Shown one piece after another: positions 19,724-30,764 of a stretch of 64,000 nucleotides of DNA (positions are counted from its first letter, which is position 1; every line of letters begins with the position of its first letter). Source of the DNA: Isochrysis galbana. Lineage: Eukaryota > Haptophyta > Isochrysidales > Isochrysidaceae. Position numbers and translations under genes: made by a program. The notes beneath the pieces were generated by a model. It was not told the DNA's origin, did no database searches, and was given only the letters and a program-made list of their open reading frames with translations. Location: the NCBI GenBank assembly GCA_018136815.1, contig CM030942.1, positions 177,976 through 241,975 of the forward strand, written 5' to 3'.

Positions 19724-22545
19724 TCATGGCTTTGGCTCAGCACGAACAGCAGGATCATTCACAGCCTGCTTGCTGCCTTCCCTTCCCACCTCAGCCTCGA
19801 TCTCAATCTCAGTCGCCTCCTCCGCCTCGAGCTCCGACTCCGCCTCAAGTGCTGCCTCGTACTCGTCGATTGCCTCGAGGTTTTGTGGCATCTCGTCGTC
19901 GGCGATCTCCTCCGCGCGCTGCCACGTGGCGCACTCTGGTGGAAAGCCAGACCATAGAATGAGGTATAGAACCTCTCCTGGATCAAACTGCGAGGAGAGG
20001 CAAGGCAGTCCAGCTCAGCGCGGTGATGGTGGCGAACGAGAGACAACGAGAGTGCGTGGCGCACCTTCTCTTCGCGGTTCGGAACCGCGCCATCATCTCC
20101 AACGACCATCCGGCCGATAATGGACTCGAATTCGAAGATCTCGTCGTCATACCATTCGTAGCCGAAGGCAGAGACAATACTGGCTTCTCGCTTGCGCTTG
20201 CCGGCCGTCTGCCCCCTCGCCGCCTTCGGTTGCCTTGGCCGCCGCTGTACTCGCCGCTTACGTAGGCCGCGTCCATCCAGTCCAGAGTCGCCGTCGGCGA
20301 GATCGTTAGCGCCGATGCCGAACTCCTGCACCATGAGTCGCTGCACCGCAAGCACGTAGTCAGAGCGCGCGCCCATAGTGAGGAGGAAGCCCGAGCGCTT
20401 CTTGACCGCCTTGTAGTGCTTAAGCTGGTCTCGGAGCTCGTTGATGCCGAGCGACTTGAGCTCCGAGTACTTGCGCTTGAGTACGACGGCGGCGATACGC
20501 ACATCCTCCGCCGCCTTGGCGTCCGCCTTCTGCTGCTTGCCCGCCAGCTTCTCGTCCCTTGCTTCCTGCTTGATCTTACCGGACTTGATGCGCTGTTGTT
20601 TCATCGTCAGTCGCCGCCCGAGCCGCGCCTCTCGCCAAGCGATACGAAACACCGCCTCGAGCTCTGTCGAGGTTTTGCTGTCGAGCCACTCGCCTTGGTG
20701 ATTGAACTTGCCCAACGCGATACCGGCGCGCGAGTCGGCGCGCTGCTGGCCGGCCACCTTGTCACTCGCTTTCCCGAGAGCGTGTAGCCTCTCGACGGGG
20801 GTGCTAGTAGCAAGAAGTGCATCGTACTTGGCGCGGATCTCGGACGTGAGCTTAGCCTTGCATAGCTTGCCGTCGGGCGCGATGAACTCGGCCGCATGGT
20901 TCTGCGTCGCCGGCACCATGGCCTCGAACGCAGCTGCGAGCAACTTGCCCACGAACTCGTCGCCGGCGGCCCGCTCCCTAATTCTATTGGAGTCGATGGC
21001 CGCTCGAGAGCTGCGCCTCTCCTGTCCGGGAGTCAACTCGGGCAGCGTCGGAGCGTGCGGCCCCAAGTCCAACCGTACGCTCCCGTCTATCACGCCTTGC
21101 GGGTCCGCGGACGCCTTAGCGAAGAAATCGATCGCGGCGGGCCAGACGTCGGGAAGGACGTCGAGCGCGCGCTGCTCCGGACCGAACTTGATGGCACGCA
21201 AGAGAGGCCAGAGAACGGTGTCCGACAGGATAGACATCGCTGCCACTTCAGTGAGGCCTCGCGGGGCCACCACTGAGTCGGTAGACAGGCACAGGATCGC
21301 ACGGCAGAGTATCACTGCCGCATTAGTGAACTCTCCTGTGCGACCCTGTGCCTTGGCCTCTGCTGCGCTGGACTTGGCGTACGCATGAAGCGCGTATGCA
21401 TGAGTCCAGCGCAGGCCACCATCGGGCCGAGCTTGCACATGAGCCCTGGGCTCAATGCGCTCGCCTCGGCGAACGGCCTCCATGAGGGCCTGAACTTCTG
21501 GCAGCGCTCGCCAGCGCTCGCCAGCGTCCCAGGGGCCGGCCTCATGGAGGTCGGGCCGTGTCGAATTATCGTATGCCTGCGGCGCGATGGGCGGGGATAT
21601 GTCACTACCGGACTGTGCGACCCTCGACGGCTAAAAAGTTCCGTCCTACATTATAGGACCGCGTCCTACGATTTCGGTGTATTTGTAGGACCCTGAGCTT
21701 GAAAGCCACACAACTTTCGAGAGTGAAGGATTGGGACTTCCCACCAACTGAAGGATAGTCCCAACTCAGTCTTGAGATCCTTAGCTCCCACTATGGCCAA
21801 GGCTGTAGACTTCGTCTTGACCGAGCTTTCGGCTCCAGCGTGAACTGAGTACTTCGGCCATCGGAGGCCACCGGGTGCGTCGAGAGTTTTTTTTTGCCCC
21901 GCAAGAGGCAAAAGCAGCCAAAGCTCTCATTGGGCTTCAAAACCAAGCTTGGTCTCCACTGAAGGTCGAAAAGAACCCATGCCAAAGAGCATTTCATCTC
22001 GTGGGAGCAAGTTCTAGGGAGCTCATCATGAGCCTCAAATCGTGTCCTCAGGTGTTTGCGGCAATTCGTAGGACAACGCCGTTTTTTGCCAGGAAGGCTT
22101 CCGCGAGTGGCAAATAACTCATTATGCTTTGAGAATGGTGTCTTGAGCCTCTAGGAGGACTCAATGAGGGCAATGAGATGAACACAGAAACCAAATCCTA
22201 GCTCCCCATTCCTAGATTGAACCGTGTCTTCATAGTTCACAACGTCGTCCTACATTGTAGGACTCGTCCTATAAAGCTGGGTATCTTTATCCGTCGAGAT
22301 CGAGCGTGCGACCCACCAGGGACCTCCCACATCCCTCGCGAGGCGCTTGAGCTTGGGCTCCTCACCAGCTGGCAGCCATTGCGAGGCCGACAGCCGGCGA
22401 TCGGCCGACGCGGAACCTCCGCGTTTCTTATGGGGATTCGCCCGACATTCACTGCTTTGATTCCCTCACGCGCGCAATCCTCCCATTCTCCCCAAATAGA
22501 CCTCCATGGGCCGGACAAGGCGGGGGAGTCACTCACCGACGCCAT
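19724..22545 (-). CDS. Chromodomain protein, three-exon model
   Basis: Proposed exons are 22366-22545, 21631-adjacent 20065-21630, and 19724-19987, all phase 0, giving 669 residues. The 77-nt intron 19988-20064 has a clean GTGCGC donor and a CTCGCAG acceptor. Joining its exons completes a chromodomain near residues 550-625: EIFEFESIIGRMVV, then EVLYLILWSGFPPECATW and a PQNLEAIDEYEAAL helix, with the YLILW aromatic strand and the ATW motif. Chromodomains bind methylated histone tails. A Lys/Arg-rich middle, a basic KRKREAS stretch and an acidic C-terminus are also visible. The middle resembles multi-copy transposon-associated proteins, so a domesticated or element-borne origin is possible. The 5' structure is uncertain: the first intron holds a 683-bp element, and an alternative upstream frame fits too. 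Confidence 0.65.
21623..22305. mobile_element. 683-bp element in the chromodomain gene, introner-like
   Basis: The 8-bp word GTGCGACC flanks the element at 21615-21622 and 22306-22313. Near-terminal inverted repeats are CTCGACGGCTAAA at 21623 and its counterpart TTTATCCGTCGAG ending at 22298, with one mismatch over 13 bp. Each end also carries a CGTCCTACATT(A/G)TAGGAC imperfect palindrome (about 21643 and 22247). The right-hand inverted repeat lies 7 bp inside the direct repeat, so the ends are not fully symmetrical. No transposase is encoded, so this is a non-autonomous DNA element. Its minus strand offers a CTTTTTAG acceptor at 21631-21632 and a CGAG acceptor at 21623. Confidence 0.65.
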
Positions 22546-23661
22546 GGATTTTCGTGGGGTAGAGGGGGTTCGCGGGGGGGGGGGGGGGGGGCAGGTAAGG
22601 GGGGTCCCTGGGGAATCCGTGGACACCCAGGAGCCAGGAGGGAGGGAAAATAGTTGTTAAAAAGCGTGAGTGACCGGCCTACAAGCAGCTGCTTGACTGC
22701 CCTACAGTATTGTGGAGGTAGCGGGTATCGAGTTCGTAGGTGTTGGCCCAGGATCTTCAGATTTTCTTTAGGCATGGTGAGGTACAACAAGTAATATCAC
22801 ATAAGACACCACGGACACATGTGTACACATAGCACAACCGGAGTACAAGCACGAAGGTGCGCACGCCGAGATCAAATCAAGCGAAATAGAGTGACTAAAA
22901 ACCGCGGCAAGGGTCGAAGGATCACCCAAGAAGACGGAGAATACCATCAAACATCGTGTTTCCTTCAGCGGTGGTATACGGAGCGCGTGCGCTCATGACA
23001 AGTGTCAAGGAGTGCAGCTAGCGCACGTACCATTTCAAACACGAGCATCGAGGAAACACTGTGCGAGCCATGTTGTAACGTAATAAGAAAATGATCGGAT
23101 CAACACGTGAGTCGATCACGGCCGCATCGCATGCAACCGTCGACCTGCCGGTCACCAAGACCAATCCTGAAAAGGTGATGAGCTGCAAAGTCGAAGAAGC
23201 GTATGCATGCAGTGATGAGCCTTCCAGGGTAAGTGGGGTGTGAGCGGACAAGCAAAAAACAATAAAATGCTCGGCCGGTCCACTCTGCGCCCTCGGCGGG
23301 AGGGGATAAACTCAAAGCTGCCCATGCGGCGGGGGATCATTCGAAGAGGCATCTAAGCGACTTCAGCTCGATCCGTCCGCACCCACATTTGAGAGTAAAT
23401 GCAGGACTGCTAGCACGGCGGATAGATGACGGATCACACGGACTACCGGTTGGCTGCTAAGTCACAGCACGGATCGACGTCATTTGAGAGCAGAATGTGG
23501 CCGCATAAGCACGAAAGAAACGTCTAGGCCCGAAGGTCAGAGCATGACACAGGGGACAAGCGCACCGCACGAACACAAATGGCCGAGTGGTGGGCTTAGT
23601 CGCCGGTGCAGGGGGCGCCCCTAACACGTATGTGAGCACGTCATCGAGTAGCACGAAATTA
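22546..23661. other. Intergenic, no gene recognised
   Basis: A poly-G run lies at about 22577-22592. The rest is of lower GC content with no persuasive frame. A minus frame at 23457-23660 just downstream of the Myb stop has a plausible composition but no domain. Confidence 0.35.
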
Positions 23662-25273
23662 TCACCGAGATCGCGCAATGAGAGAGAATCCAATGGTGAG
23701 GGCGGCAAGTCCGCCCAATATGGCAGCGATATTGGTGATTGGTGAAGGAGGTGTGATGGCCCTCTTGACGCAAGACACTGCCGAAGGGCTGCAATCCGAG
23801 GCGCGCTCAGACCTTGCATAAAGCTCAACCGAGGCCATTTCGTCGATTGCAAAGACAAGCGGCTCGTTGTCATGATCGGGAGAGGATGTGTATGAGGCAG
23901 ACTCGACGAGTGCTGCGGTCGGGGCACTAGCAGCACAATGCCTGTTAGATGTGTCAATAGCGCCTGAGACAGCCTCGACGAACGACATGAGGTCAAAGCC
24001 AACGAGATTGCTGGCTGCCATGCCCAAGGTCGTCATAGCACCTGGGCGACCTCGCTTGAGCGTTGTGGGCGGGCGTTGCGCTTCAGGGGCGGGAGTCTGT
24101 TCGCTGGTGACGCTGACAGGAAGTGGGACCAATGCAGGCGTTCCACCGTTCGAGCCACTGCGTGGCAACTTTTTGACAATATCCTTCGAAGGAACGCCAA
24201 TGCTAGTGGAGTTGAGCGTTATGTGGGCCTGTGCCACGACCGGGACAGCCTGCAGAGGTTGAAGAGGAGAGTCTGATCGCTGATTTCTCGGTGACGAGAC
24301 CGGTGGGCTTCCTGAGCTCTTGCTCGTCTTACTCGGTCGGTGATCAGCATGCTCCTTTTGCAGCCTCATCCACCGGTTGCGCACCGACGAGTCAGAGCGT
24401 CCAGGCAGCGAGGCAGCAATCTGCCGCCACTTCATCCCATGTTTGCGCACGCCCTCTTCGATGAGATTGTCCTCCTCGTGTGTCCACATAGCACGACCGT
24501 GGTCAGATCCCTTGATGCACACCTGCTCCGAGGCCTGGTTCGACACTGTCTGCTCAGACAACCAGTCTTGCTCCACACCACACGCCTTGAGGAGGGCATC
24601 GAGTGCAGCCCGCCCCTCTTGCGAGTCGCCGAGTGAGTGAGTCTTTTGGAGGCGATGCCAGCGATTGCGGACAGCGTCCGACGTGCGGCCAGGAAACTGG
24701 GCCGCGATGCGGTGCCACTGGGTCCCCAGGCGGCGGACGGTTGCTAGGATGGCGAGGTCCTCAGTGGATGTCCAACCGATCTGTGGGAGGGATTGGGTGG
24801 AGGGGATGCATTAGGGGCACCAGCCTCCCCGTGAGGCACGGCGGGGCGCTCGACGTGCGGCGGAGGCAAAAGGCGAGGCTCACCTTGCGACGGCGCTTGT
24901 ACGAGTCCTGGAACCCACCATCGACGCTGTCCTCCTCGCGCAATTCATCAATAGAAACTGGGCGCGAGAGCACAACGGAATGCATGGACTCTGATGAGAG
25001 CTGCTTGATCATGTGAGCGGGTGTGCCCGGCGCGCGGGCGTGGTAGGAACCATCGAGAGACTCATTTTCCGTCGTCGAGCCCGTCTCAGACGAGTTGCCC
25101 TCCTCCTCTTGGGCCCCTTCTGTGGGGAGAGCCTCCTCACGCTGGAGGTAAGCACGGAGCCACTCAAAGTCTGCGTGGTCGATCTGGAGGCCGGGGGCGG
25201 CGAAGGCGGGCCCGTGGGACGAGGTGATGTTGGAGAGCGACGCGAGTGGCTGCGTGGCCACCGTAGCACTCAT
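23662..25273 (-). CDS. Two-repeat Myb protein with predicted C-terminal membrane anchor
   Basis: Exons are 24884-25273 and 23662-24780, joined across a 103-nt intron (donor AAG/GTGAGC, acceptor CCCACAG) in phase 0, giving 502 residues. The first Myb repeat starts at residue 131 (GWTSTEDLAILATV, TQWHRIAAQFPGR, AVRNRWHRLQ). The second starts near residue 227 (MWTHEEDNLIEEGV, MKWRQIAASLPGR, SVRNRWMRLQ). Each has three regularly spaced tryptophans. Normally R2 and R3 adjoin; here a linker of about 45 residues separates them. The last 25 residues include NIAAILGGLAALTIGFSLIA then RSR, which looks like a tail anchor. The N-terminus is acidic and Ser-rich. It is likely a transcription factor, perhaps held on a membrane until released. 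Confidence 0.82.
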
Positions 25274-26649
25274 CTCGAGGACGTCGCGAGGGAGAGTGAA
25301 GGAGAAGAGGGAGAGTCGAGTGGGGGAGGGGCTTCCCGGTCCCTTGCTGGTCGTGGGGGAGACGAGACGATGAAGGGTGGTGGGGGCGGGGGGGGAAGGA
25401 GAGTGGCCTCCGCCCTCCGCGCGGGGGGGGGGGGGGGGGGAAGGCGGCCGGGGGGGGGGGGGGGGGCGCAAGGGCGGTCACTCTAGAATCCTCGCGGCGG
25501 CGAGATCATCTGGGTGGAGGGGGGGAGGCGGGCGGAGGTTGTCGGAGATGTAGGAGAACGGTCGGCGGACGACTACGTCCGCCCTGATCTTGGTCCGATC
25601 TCGCCTCGGGCACGGCGTGCCATTTCTCGTCTCTCCCCCTCCCCCCCGCGCGCAGGCTCTGGGGGGCCAACTGCCGCAGCAGACACCGAGCGCCGCTCAG
25701 CGGGAGATCTCGCCTCCCTCCGACCGTCTCGCCCCCGCCCCCCGCCCCCCCCCGCCCCCCCCCCCGCCCCCCAACCCCCCCGCGGCCATCCATCCGCACC
25801 TCCGGCGCGGCGTCTCTCTGCCTTGGATTCCCACGATCTGACGAACCTGGGCAGTGCAATCTCGCCCATTCTCAAAGATTGTCCTTGGCGCACCGCATGA
25901 GGGATGCCGCGGGGAAGTGCGTCTCAGCCGAACGGCGCTCGGCGTCTCATCGACGGGGCTCCCGCCAGGTCAGCGTATTACGGATGAGACGCGGCGCCGC
26001 AACCGTCGTAGTTCGGCAACGACACAAGACTCGGGCGCCCACGAAGGGTGAGAGCCTGAGAGCCATCACAAGAGATCGAGCTCGCGATTTCCCTCCCCGA
26101 GGACACCCCTCCGGTGGGGGGCAAGGGTCTCGAACGAGATGCTGGGCGGGTGAAACGGTCAGCAACGTCCGCTGATGAAGAGACCTTGCGGTCCCGGGAC
26201 CGCACGCAGCGTCTCATCAGTTCAGTTTCGTAGGCGCACTCTCCATATCAATCAAGAGGGAATCCGTGAGCACTTGAAACCGAAATCCTTAGTTTTCCTA
26301 TATTAGCCAGGGGGGGGGAAGGTGCTCAAGTCGCAGAGCGACGGAGGTCGCTGATTGAGCGCGAGAAGTCTTGAAGTCTTGAGTGGGAGCGACCGATTCC
26401 CAGCTCAGGGGAGGAGACGCGAGGCGGCGGCGCGGGCCGCGCTCGGAGTTCACGAGCGATCGATCCGTGAACAAACGAAAACACAAGATCACCATGAACC
26501 ATGGAACACCGTGTTTCTACTTAAGTTTAGACAAAAGCCAAAAACAGCCGGGTTTCGCCGTGCTTCAAACCTCAAACCTGCTGTCGCGCAACACAGGTGC
26601 GGCTGGCGGCCGCCGCAAAAGGACGAAGACGAACGGTCGGCCTATTACA
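25274..26649. other. Intergenic, poly-G tracts and inverted repeats, no gene
   Basis: Poly-G runs lie at 25425-25475 and C/CG runs at 25735-25790, close upstream of the Myb start. An 18-bp perfect palindrome centred on CCCGGG spans 26187-26204, with imperfect outer arms CTGATGA and TCATCAG. The word GATGAGACGC or its complement recurs near 25943, 25982 and 26210. No coding frame is supported. Confidence 0.45.
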
Positions 26650-27050
26650 AGCGAGTCTAGCAACTACTTTAATAAGTAGGAGATCAATGGGGGCTTCGCG
26701 GCCCCCTCTCCCCTCTCTCCATTGCAGACACCCACTGGGTGGGCCCGCACTAGGGCCAGGTCAATACTTTTACGAATTGTTTTGCAAGTTTGGGGGGCCC
26801 TGGAATGCGTGACAAGTTTGGGCCCATTCTGCAAGTGGGCTGCAAGTTTGGGGGCGCGGTGGCAGCCCATCTATGATTATAATAGTATAATCGCCCTACC
26901 TACAGTATAGGCACGTTCCAACCAAGGCACTTTCCCCACCGACTTTTCCAAAAAAAATATTCGACGTAAACATAATACATAAACATGGCCTTGTTTTACC
27001 GTAAAAGCGGGGGGGGGGGGGCTTTTCGCAAGTGGCTCTGTGGCGGGTAA
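26650..27050. repeat. SINE-like repeat 5' fragment and poly-G
   Basis: At 26665-26760 the sequence AGGAGATCAATGGGGGCTTC and its C-rich continuation match the start of the repeat at 12520. It then diverges into CAAGTTTGGG words. A poly-G run is at 27009-27020. No gene is seen. Confidence 0.5.
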
Positions 27051-27503
27051 GGGTAAGGCTGTGAACCAGTTAGAGTGTTAACCAGTTAACACCCAAACAC
27101 CCAAGCGTTTGGCACTACCACCCTGATAGTGTTAGTGTTAGTGCCTCGGGCACTAACACTAACAATCTACAATCTATGTAGCAATTTTGCCACAGGGTGT
27201 TAACATGGTGGTAATGGCCCCTTTTGCCGCGCTGGCGTGCATCCGCGCTTAGAGGGGCTCTGCGCAATGCTATAGTGCTATGTGGGTGTCCCCGAACCCC
27301 GAAGGAAGGCCGATTTTTTTCGCGCCTGCGGCGCGCACAAGCATGTTTTGGTCTTTAACTTTAAATGACTTCCCTAGAGCTAAGTTACACACACACACAC
27401 ACACTGCATAGATGAGCGACAACTATATGCCAACCCCACATTCCCCACATCCACAGCACACCCCTGCGCACACGCGCACACCCGGCAAATCGCGACCTAT
27501 GGC
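27051..27503. repeat. Subterminal repeats and hairpin beside a hAT remnant
   Basis: The words AACCAGTTAGAGTGTTAACC and CCAGTTAACACCC lie at 27060-27090. A perfect 15-bp inverted repeat, GTTAGTGTTAGTGCC at 27131-27145 and its complement at 27149-27163, is separated by only TCG. A CA microsatellite follows at about 27388. The position just downstream of a hAT transposase remnant suggests this is the decayed 3' end of that element. Confidence 0.5.
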
Positions 27504-28085
27504 TTATAAATCACAATTAGCCGCCGCCAGCAAACAGTGTTGGAGTGTGTCATCGGCCTGAGATGCTTTGCCATCGTCATGCAGCTTCCCTGCCTTGCTA
27601 AACATCCTTTCGACTCCTGCGGAGGAAGCCGGCCGACCGAAGTGTTGACGCACCATGCGCGCCAACGTGGGGAGACCTTGCGGGCGGCCAGAAGAAGCAT
27701 CAGGTTTATGGTTGTGGTCGCGCGCCTTCCACCAAAGCAGCACGTCTAGATCAAGATTTTGCTCTTGCGGCATCGCCAAATAAAATTCGAGCTCATCAAA
27801 AGGCATGTCGTCATCACCATCGTTGGCATCCATTCCCATTCCTTCCATCTCCGGAAGCAACGGCTGCGAGAAAAACATGCTGATTGCCTCCTGTGATGCT
27901 GATGCCGCCGTGTTGAACTTCAATGCAGGGGGTAGCGCTGGCGCAACCGGAGCGATGACAGAAGCTTCTGCAGCCGAGGGCACAACCAACTTCCAGTCAC
28001 TCTCTGCGCCTGGTGGGGAGGCGAGGGTGGGAGGATCATATCGACGTCGCTGTCGGTCAGTGGGGCGGCGTAAGGCATGCAGATC
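27504..28085 (-). pseudogene. hAT transposase C-terminal remnant
   Basis: The minus frame ends with a hAT C-terminal dimerisation domain. LDLDVLLWWKARDHNHK is the expected LxWWKxxxxxxP block. PTLARMVRQHFGRPASSAGV and ERMFSKAGKLHDD then match the SSAxxERxFS signature, followed by a short tail to the stop. Upstream residues are acidic linker-like sequence. The catalytic RNase H-like part is absent. It abuts a Ty3/gypsy-like piece at about 28085, so the two fragments were brought together by insertion or rearrangement. Confidence 0.75.
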
Positions 28086-28873
28086 TCCCACGCTAGCGCA
28101 CCGAGAACGATGTCCATCAAGCGGCACATGTAGGAGGGACCTGATTGGATGCCGAACGGTAGAAAGTTGAACTCGTATTTGCCGCGGTGGGTGGTGAAAG
28201 CGGTGATATGTTTGTGCGATTCTTTGATCGGGATGCCCCAAAAACCAGAGGCTAAATCGAGAGTACATAAAAAGAGAGAACTGAGCGGCCCTTGGCCGGA
28301 CGCTAGCCTATCAATAGCCTCTACAATGAGGGGTAGAGGGCTATCCTCGACGCGTAGCTTGGCGTTAGTGTCGCGGTAGTCCACGCAGAATCGAACGGAG
28401 CCATCTTTCTTGTTGACCAGGACTACTCGGGAAGCCCAAGCCGAATTTGACTTGCGAATAATGCCGGCGGCTTCCATCTTGGCTACCTCCTCTTCTATGA
28501 TGAGCTCGCCCGCGCGGCCCACTCTAGACGGAGCATGCCGGTGAGGAACAGCGCCGGGGTTGAGTGGCAACTCCACCTCGGGAACGTGCGTATGGTTTGG
28601 AGCCCCCGGGTGCAACGCGAAAGCTTTGATGCGCCGGGCCAAGAGTTGGCGTACTTCTTCTCGTTGATCGTCGGAAAGAAGCCGGTCTGGATCGATGGTG
28701 GCTGAGTCGAGTAGGGCTCGTTGCTCCTCGCTCAGCGCGGTGACAGGGTCACCATCCCCCTCGCTTCCAGTCGGAGTCCAGCCCCGGTGCAACTTGAAGC
28801 GCACCTGGAGCGAAGCTATCGGATGCAGAGACGGCAGGGTCAGCGCATTGACCCCGGTGTGGACGATCGTCAC
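28086..28873 (-). mobile_element. Ty3/gypsy-like reverse transcriptase fossil
   Basis: The fragment shows the N-terminal and early palm part of a Ty3/gypsy reverse transcriptase, recognised from the family's characteristic blocks. Only this part is present. I see no capsid, protease, RNase H, integrase or long terminal repeats nearby, so it is a broken remnant and not a whole element. Its left edge meets the hAT remnant. Age cannot be set without paired terminal repeats; the readable similarity suggests it is not ancient. Confidence 0.75.
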
Positions 28874-29079
28874 CGCGCGCTAGGGACGAACCCTACCAAC
28901 CTAGGTATGCCTGAGCTTCACCGTGTGGCCGCACGGCAAAGGACCTGGAAACAAGAACCTGGAAATCGCATCATCTACGATGAATGCGACAGAACCATCT
29001 TGTCGCCACATCCTGCACCGGCTTTGTGGTCGGCAGAGACAGTTTTTCTTGGATGACAGCTAGATCTTGGATGCCACAC

Positions 29080-29990
29080 GTTGAACGATGAAAGTATGCC
29101 ACGATGCCCTTGGCCGCTTCTGCAAAGAAGAGGAAGAATCCTCTACGCTCTACGCACTTGGGAGAGTGCCCGAGGCTAAACAACATTTTTGACGCCCTCG
29201 ACAAACTAGCCCGGCACCCCAGCACGCCCAACAAATTACAAGAACAAACAACCGTGGACAGACTCTTCATACACCCTAGCGGCTCCTGCTCTAAATCTAA
29301 AGCGCTAGCAATACTGTACACATGCTAGCGTGGAGATACATCATAACAGACTTCTGTAGAATCCATTGCGACAATGCGACCTTCTCGGAAGAGTCGATCC
29401 TGATAAGAACCATAGACATAGAAAGATTTACAAAGCTATGCGCTATGCGGGGCGCTAATGTTCGCCAACTCGACGGACGCATCGAGAACCGCCCAGGCGG
29501 GTATGGGACGACAGCCAAAGAAAAGGATAGACGTAGGCGACTTTCGCCGTGTATACGAGACCACCGATAACGACGGACTGACGCCTAGCGAGGAGCTCCG
29601 CTCCCTGGCCGCAAGGCTAGGTATCGAGCACACGATCGGAATCGAAACACCAACTCGCCCAGAGACAGGCGACTAAACACACACGAAGACAATGACAATG
29701 ATTCTACAGTGAGACGACAATCGAACGGAAGACGTACGGGAAACACGCGCAATAGCAGGACGACATAGAATTCGAAACGCCACAGATGACGCACAACAAC
29801 AGGCCTTCCCGAAACACGCACCCGAAGCCGGGCCCGAGGTAGTGTACCAGGGCCGCACCCCCAACACCGAACAAAAAGGAAAGAGGGGGAGAAGGCGAGG
29901 GTGTGGGACGACGGGAGTTAAGGGCGATGGCGGGTGAGGGCGGAGTATGCCGTACTAGCGATAGGTGTGTAGCCCTGAAACTTCAGATTC
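29080..29990 (+). mobile_element. LINE 3' fragment
   Basis: Two + frames (about 29104-29328 and 29322-29676) resemble the C-terminal end of the LINE protein at 35448-37121. The second begins MLAWRYIITDFCRI, matching LIAWRYIISDFYKV there and ILAWRHILTDFYNI at 58145. A frame change separates the two parts, so this copy is dead. It continues with GLTPSEELRSLAARLGI to a stop near 29675, then an A-rich 3' untranslated region with GAACGG, GAAACAC words. It ends at CTGAAACTTCAGATTC and a T run near 29985. The protein and tail are diverged from the other two copies, so it is a different subfamily. Confidence 0.7.
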
Positions 29991-30764
29991 TTTTTTTATA
30001 TATACCCCTTCATCGATATTGAACACCATCGGCCCCAACGCGGAAGAGAACGGACGAAAGTCATGAAGCTAATGCAGAAAGGCGAGCCTCTTCATCCGTC
30101 CTCCGGGCTTCCGCCCATGGCCCCACGGTCAAGCAATGGCAATTGCCCCCCCCCCCCCCCCCCAATAAATTGAGTGATTGAGCGCCCCTACACGCCGACA
30201 AAGCCATGGCACGTGCACCACAAGCATTGGCGAGCAGTGAAAGGTCCCGTCATTACGTATGGCATGTCCCTGTTATCTATGCATGGCCTTTCTCGTCTGT
30301 CTTGCGCGTGTGAGGTGTGGGAAAGGGTAAAGCGTGAATCTGAGTGATCATACTTCTCAAAAAGATCGAAGGGGAGGAGTGATTCGAGTGTGAGTGCAAC
30401 GGTGAATCACGTTGTGCCAATATGCGCAAGCAGTTGCAAATAGTGGCAAGCGTGGTAGGTCGGCATGATGGCATGCATAATGCATAAACCATTCTTGCAC
30501 GCCTGTTGGTGGCGTATTACAAGGTGGCAGTCGGCACTTTGGCAATGGTGGCGATAGCGGCGGTGGATGCCGTGGCGATAGCGGCAGTGGATGCTGCGGC
30601 CACGCCAAGATGCGAGCGCGTCCGACATGCCCTTCTTCACTCGTGACTTGTGTGCGGCGTGTGACAGGCAAGTGCGCTCAGCCCAAGCAAGAATCGAGGC
30701 AATAAAATATATGGCGGCGAGGGAGCGTGGCCATCCGAGGCCACCGTGAGAACCCTTCAACGAC
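29991..30764. other. Intergenic, no gene recognised
   Basis: A poly-C run lies at about 30148-30165. The rest has no supported frame. It separates LINE debris from the 3' end of the acyl-CoA synthetase gene. Confidence 0.4.

Noticed and set aside
28086-28873. A complete Ty3/gypsy element
   Set aside because: Only a reverse transcriptase part is present and no terminal repeats were found, so it is recorded as a broken remnant.
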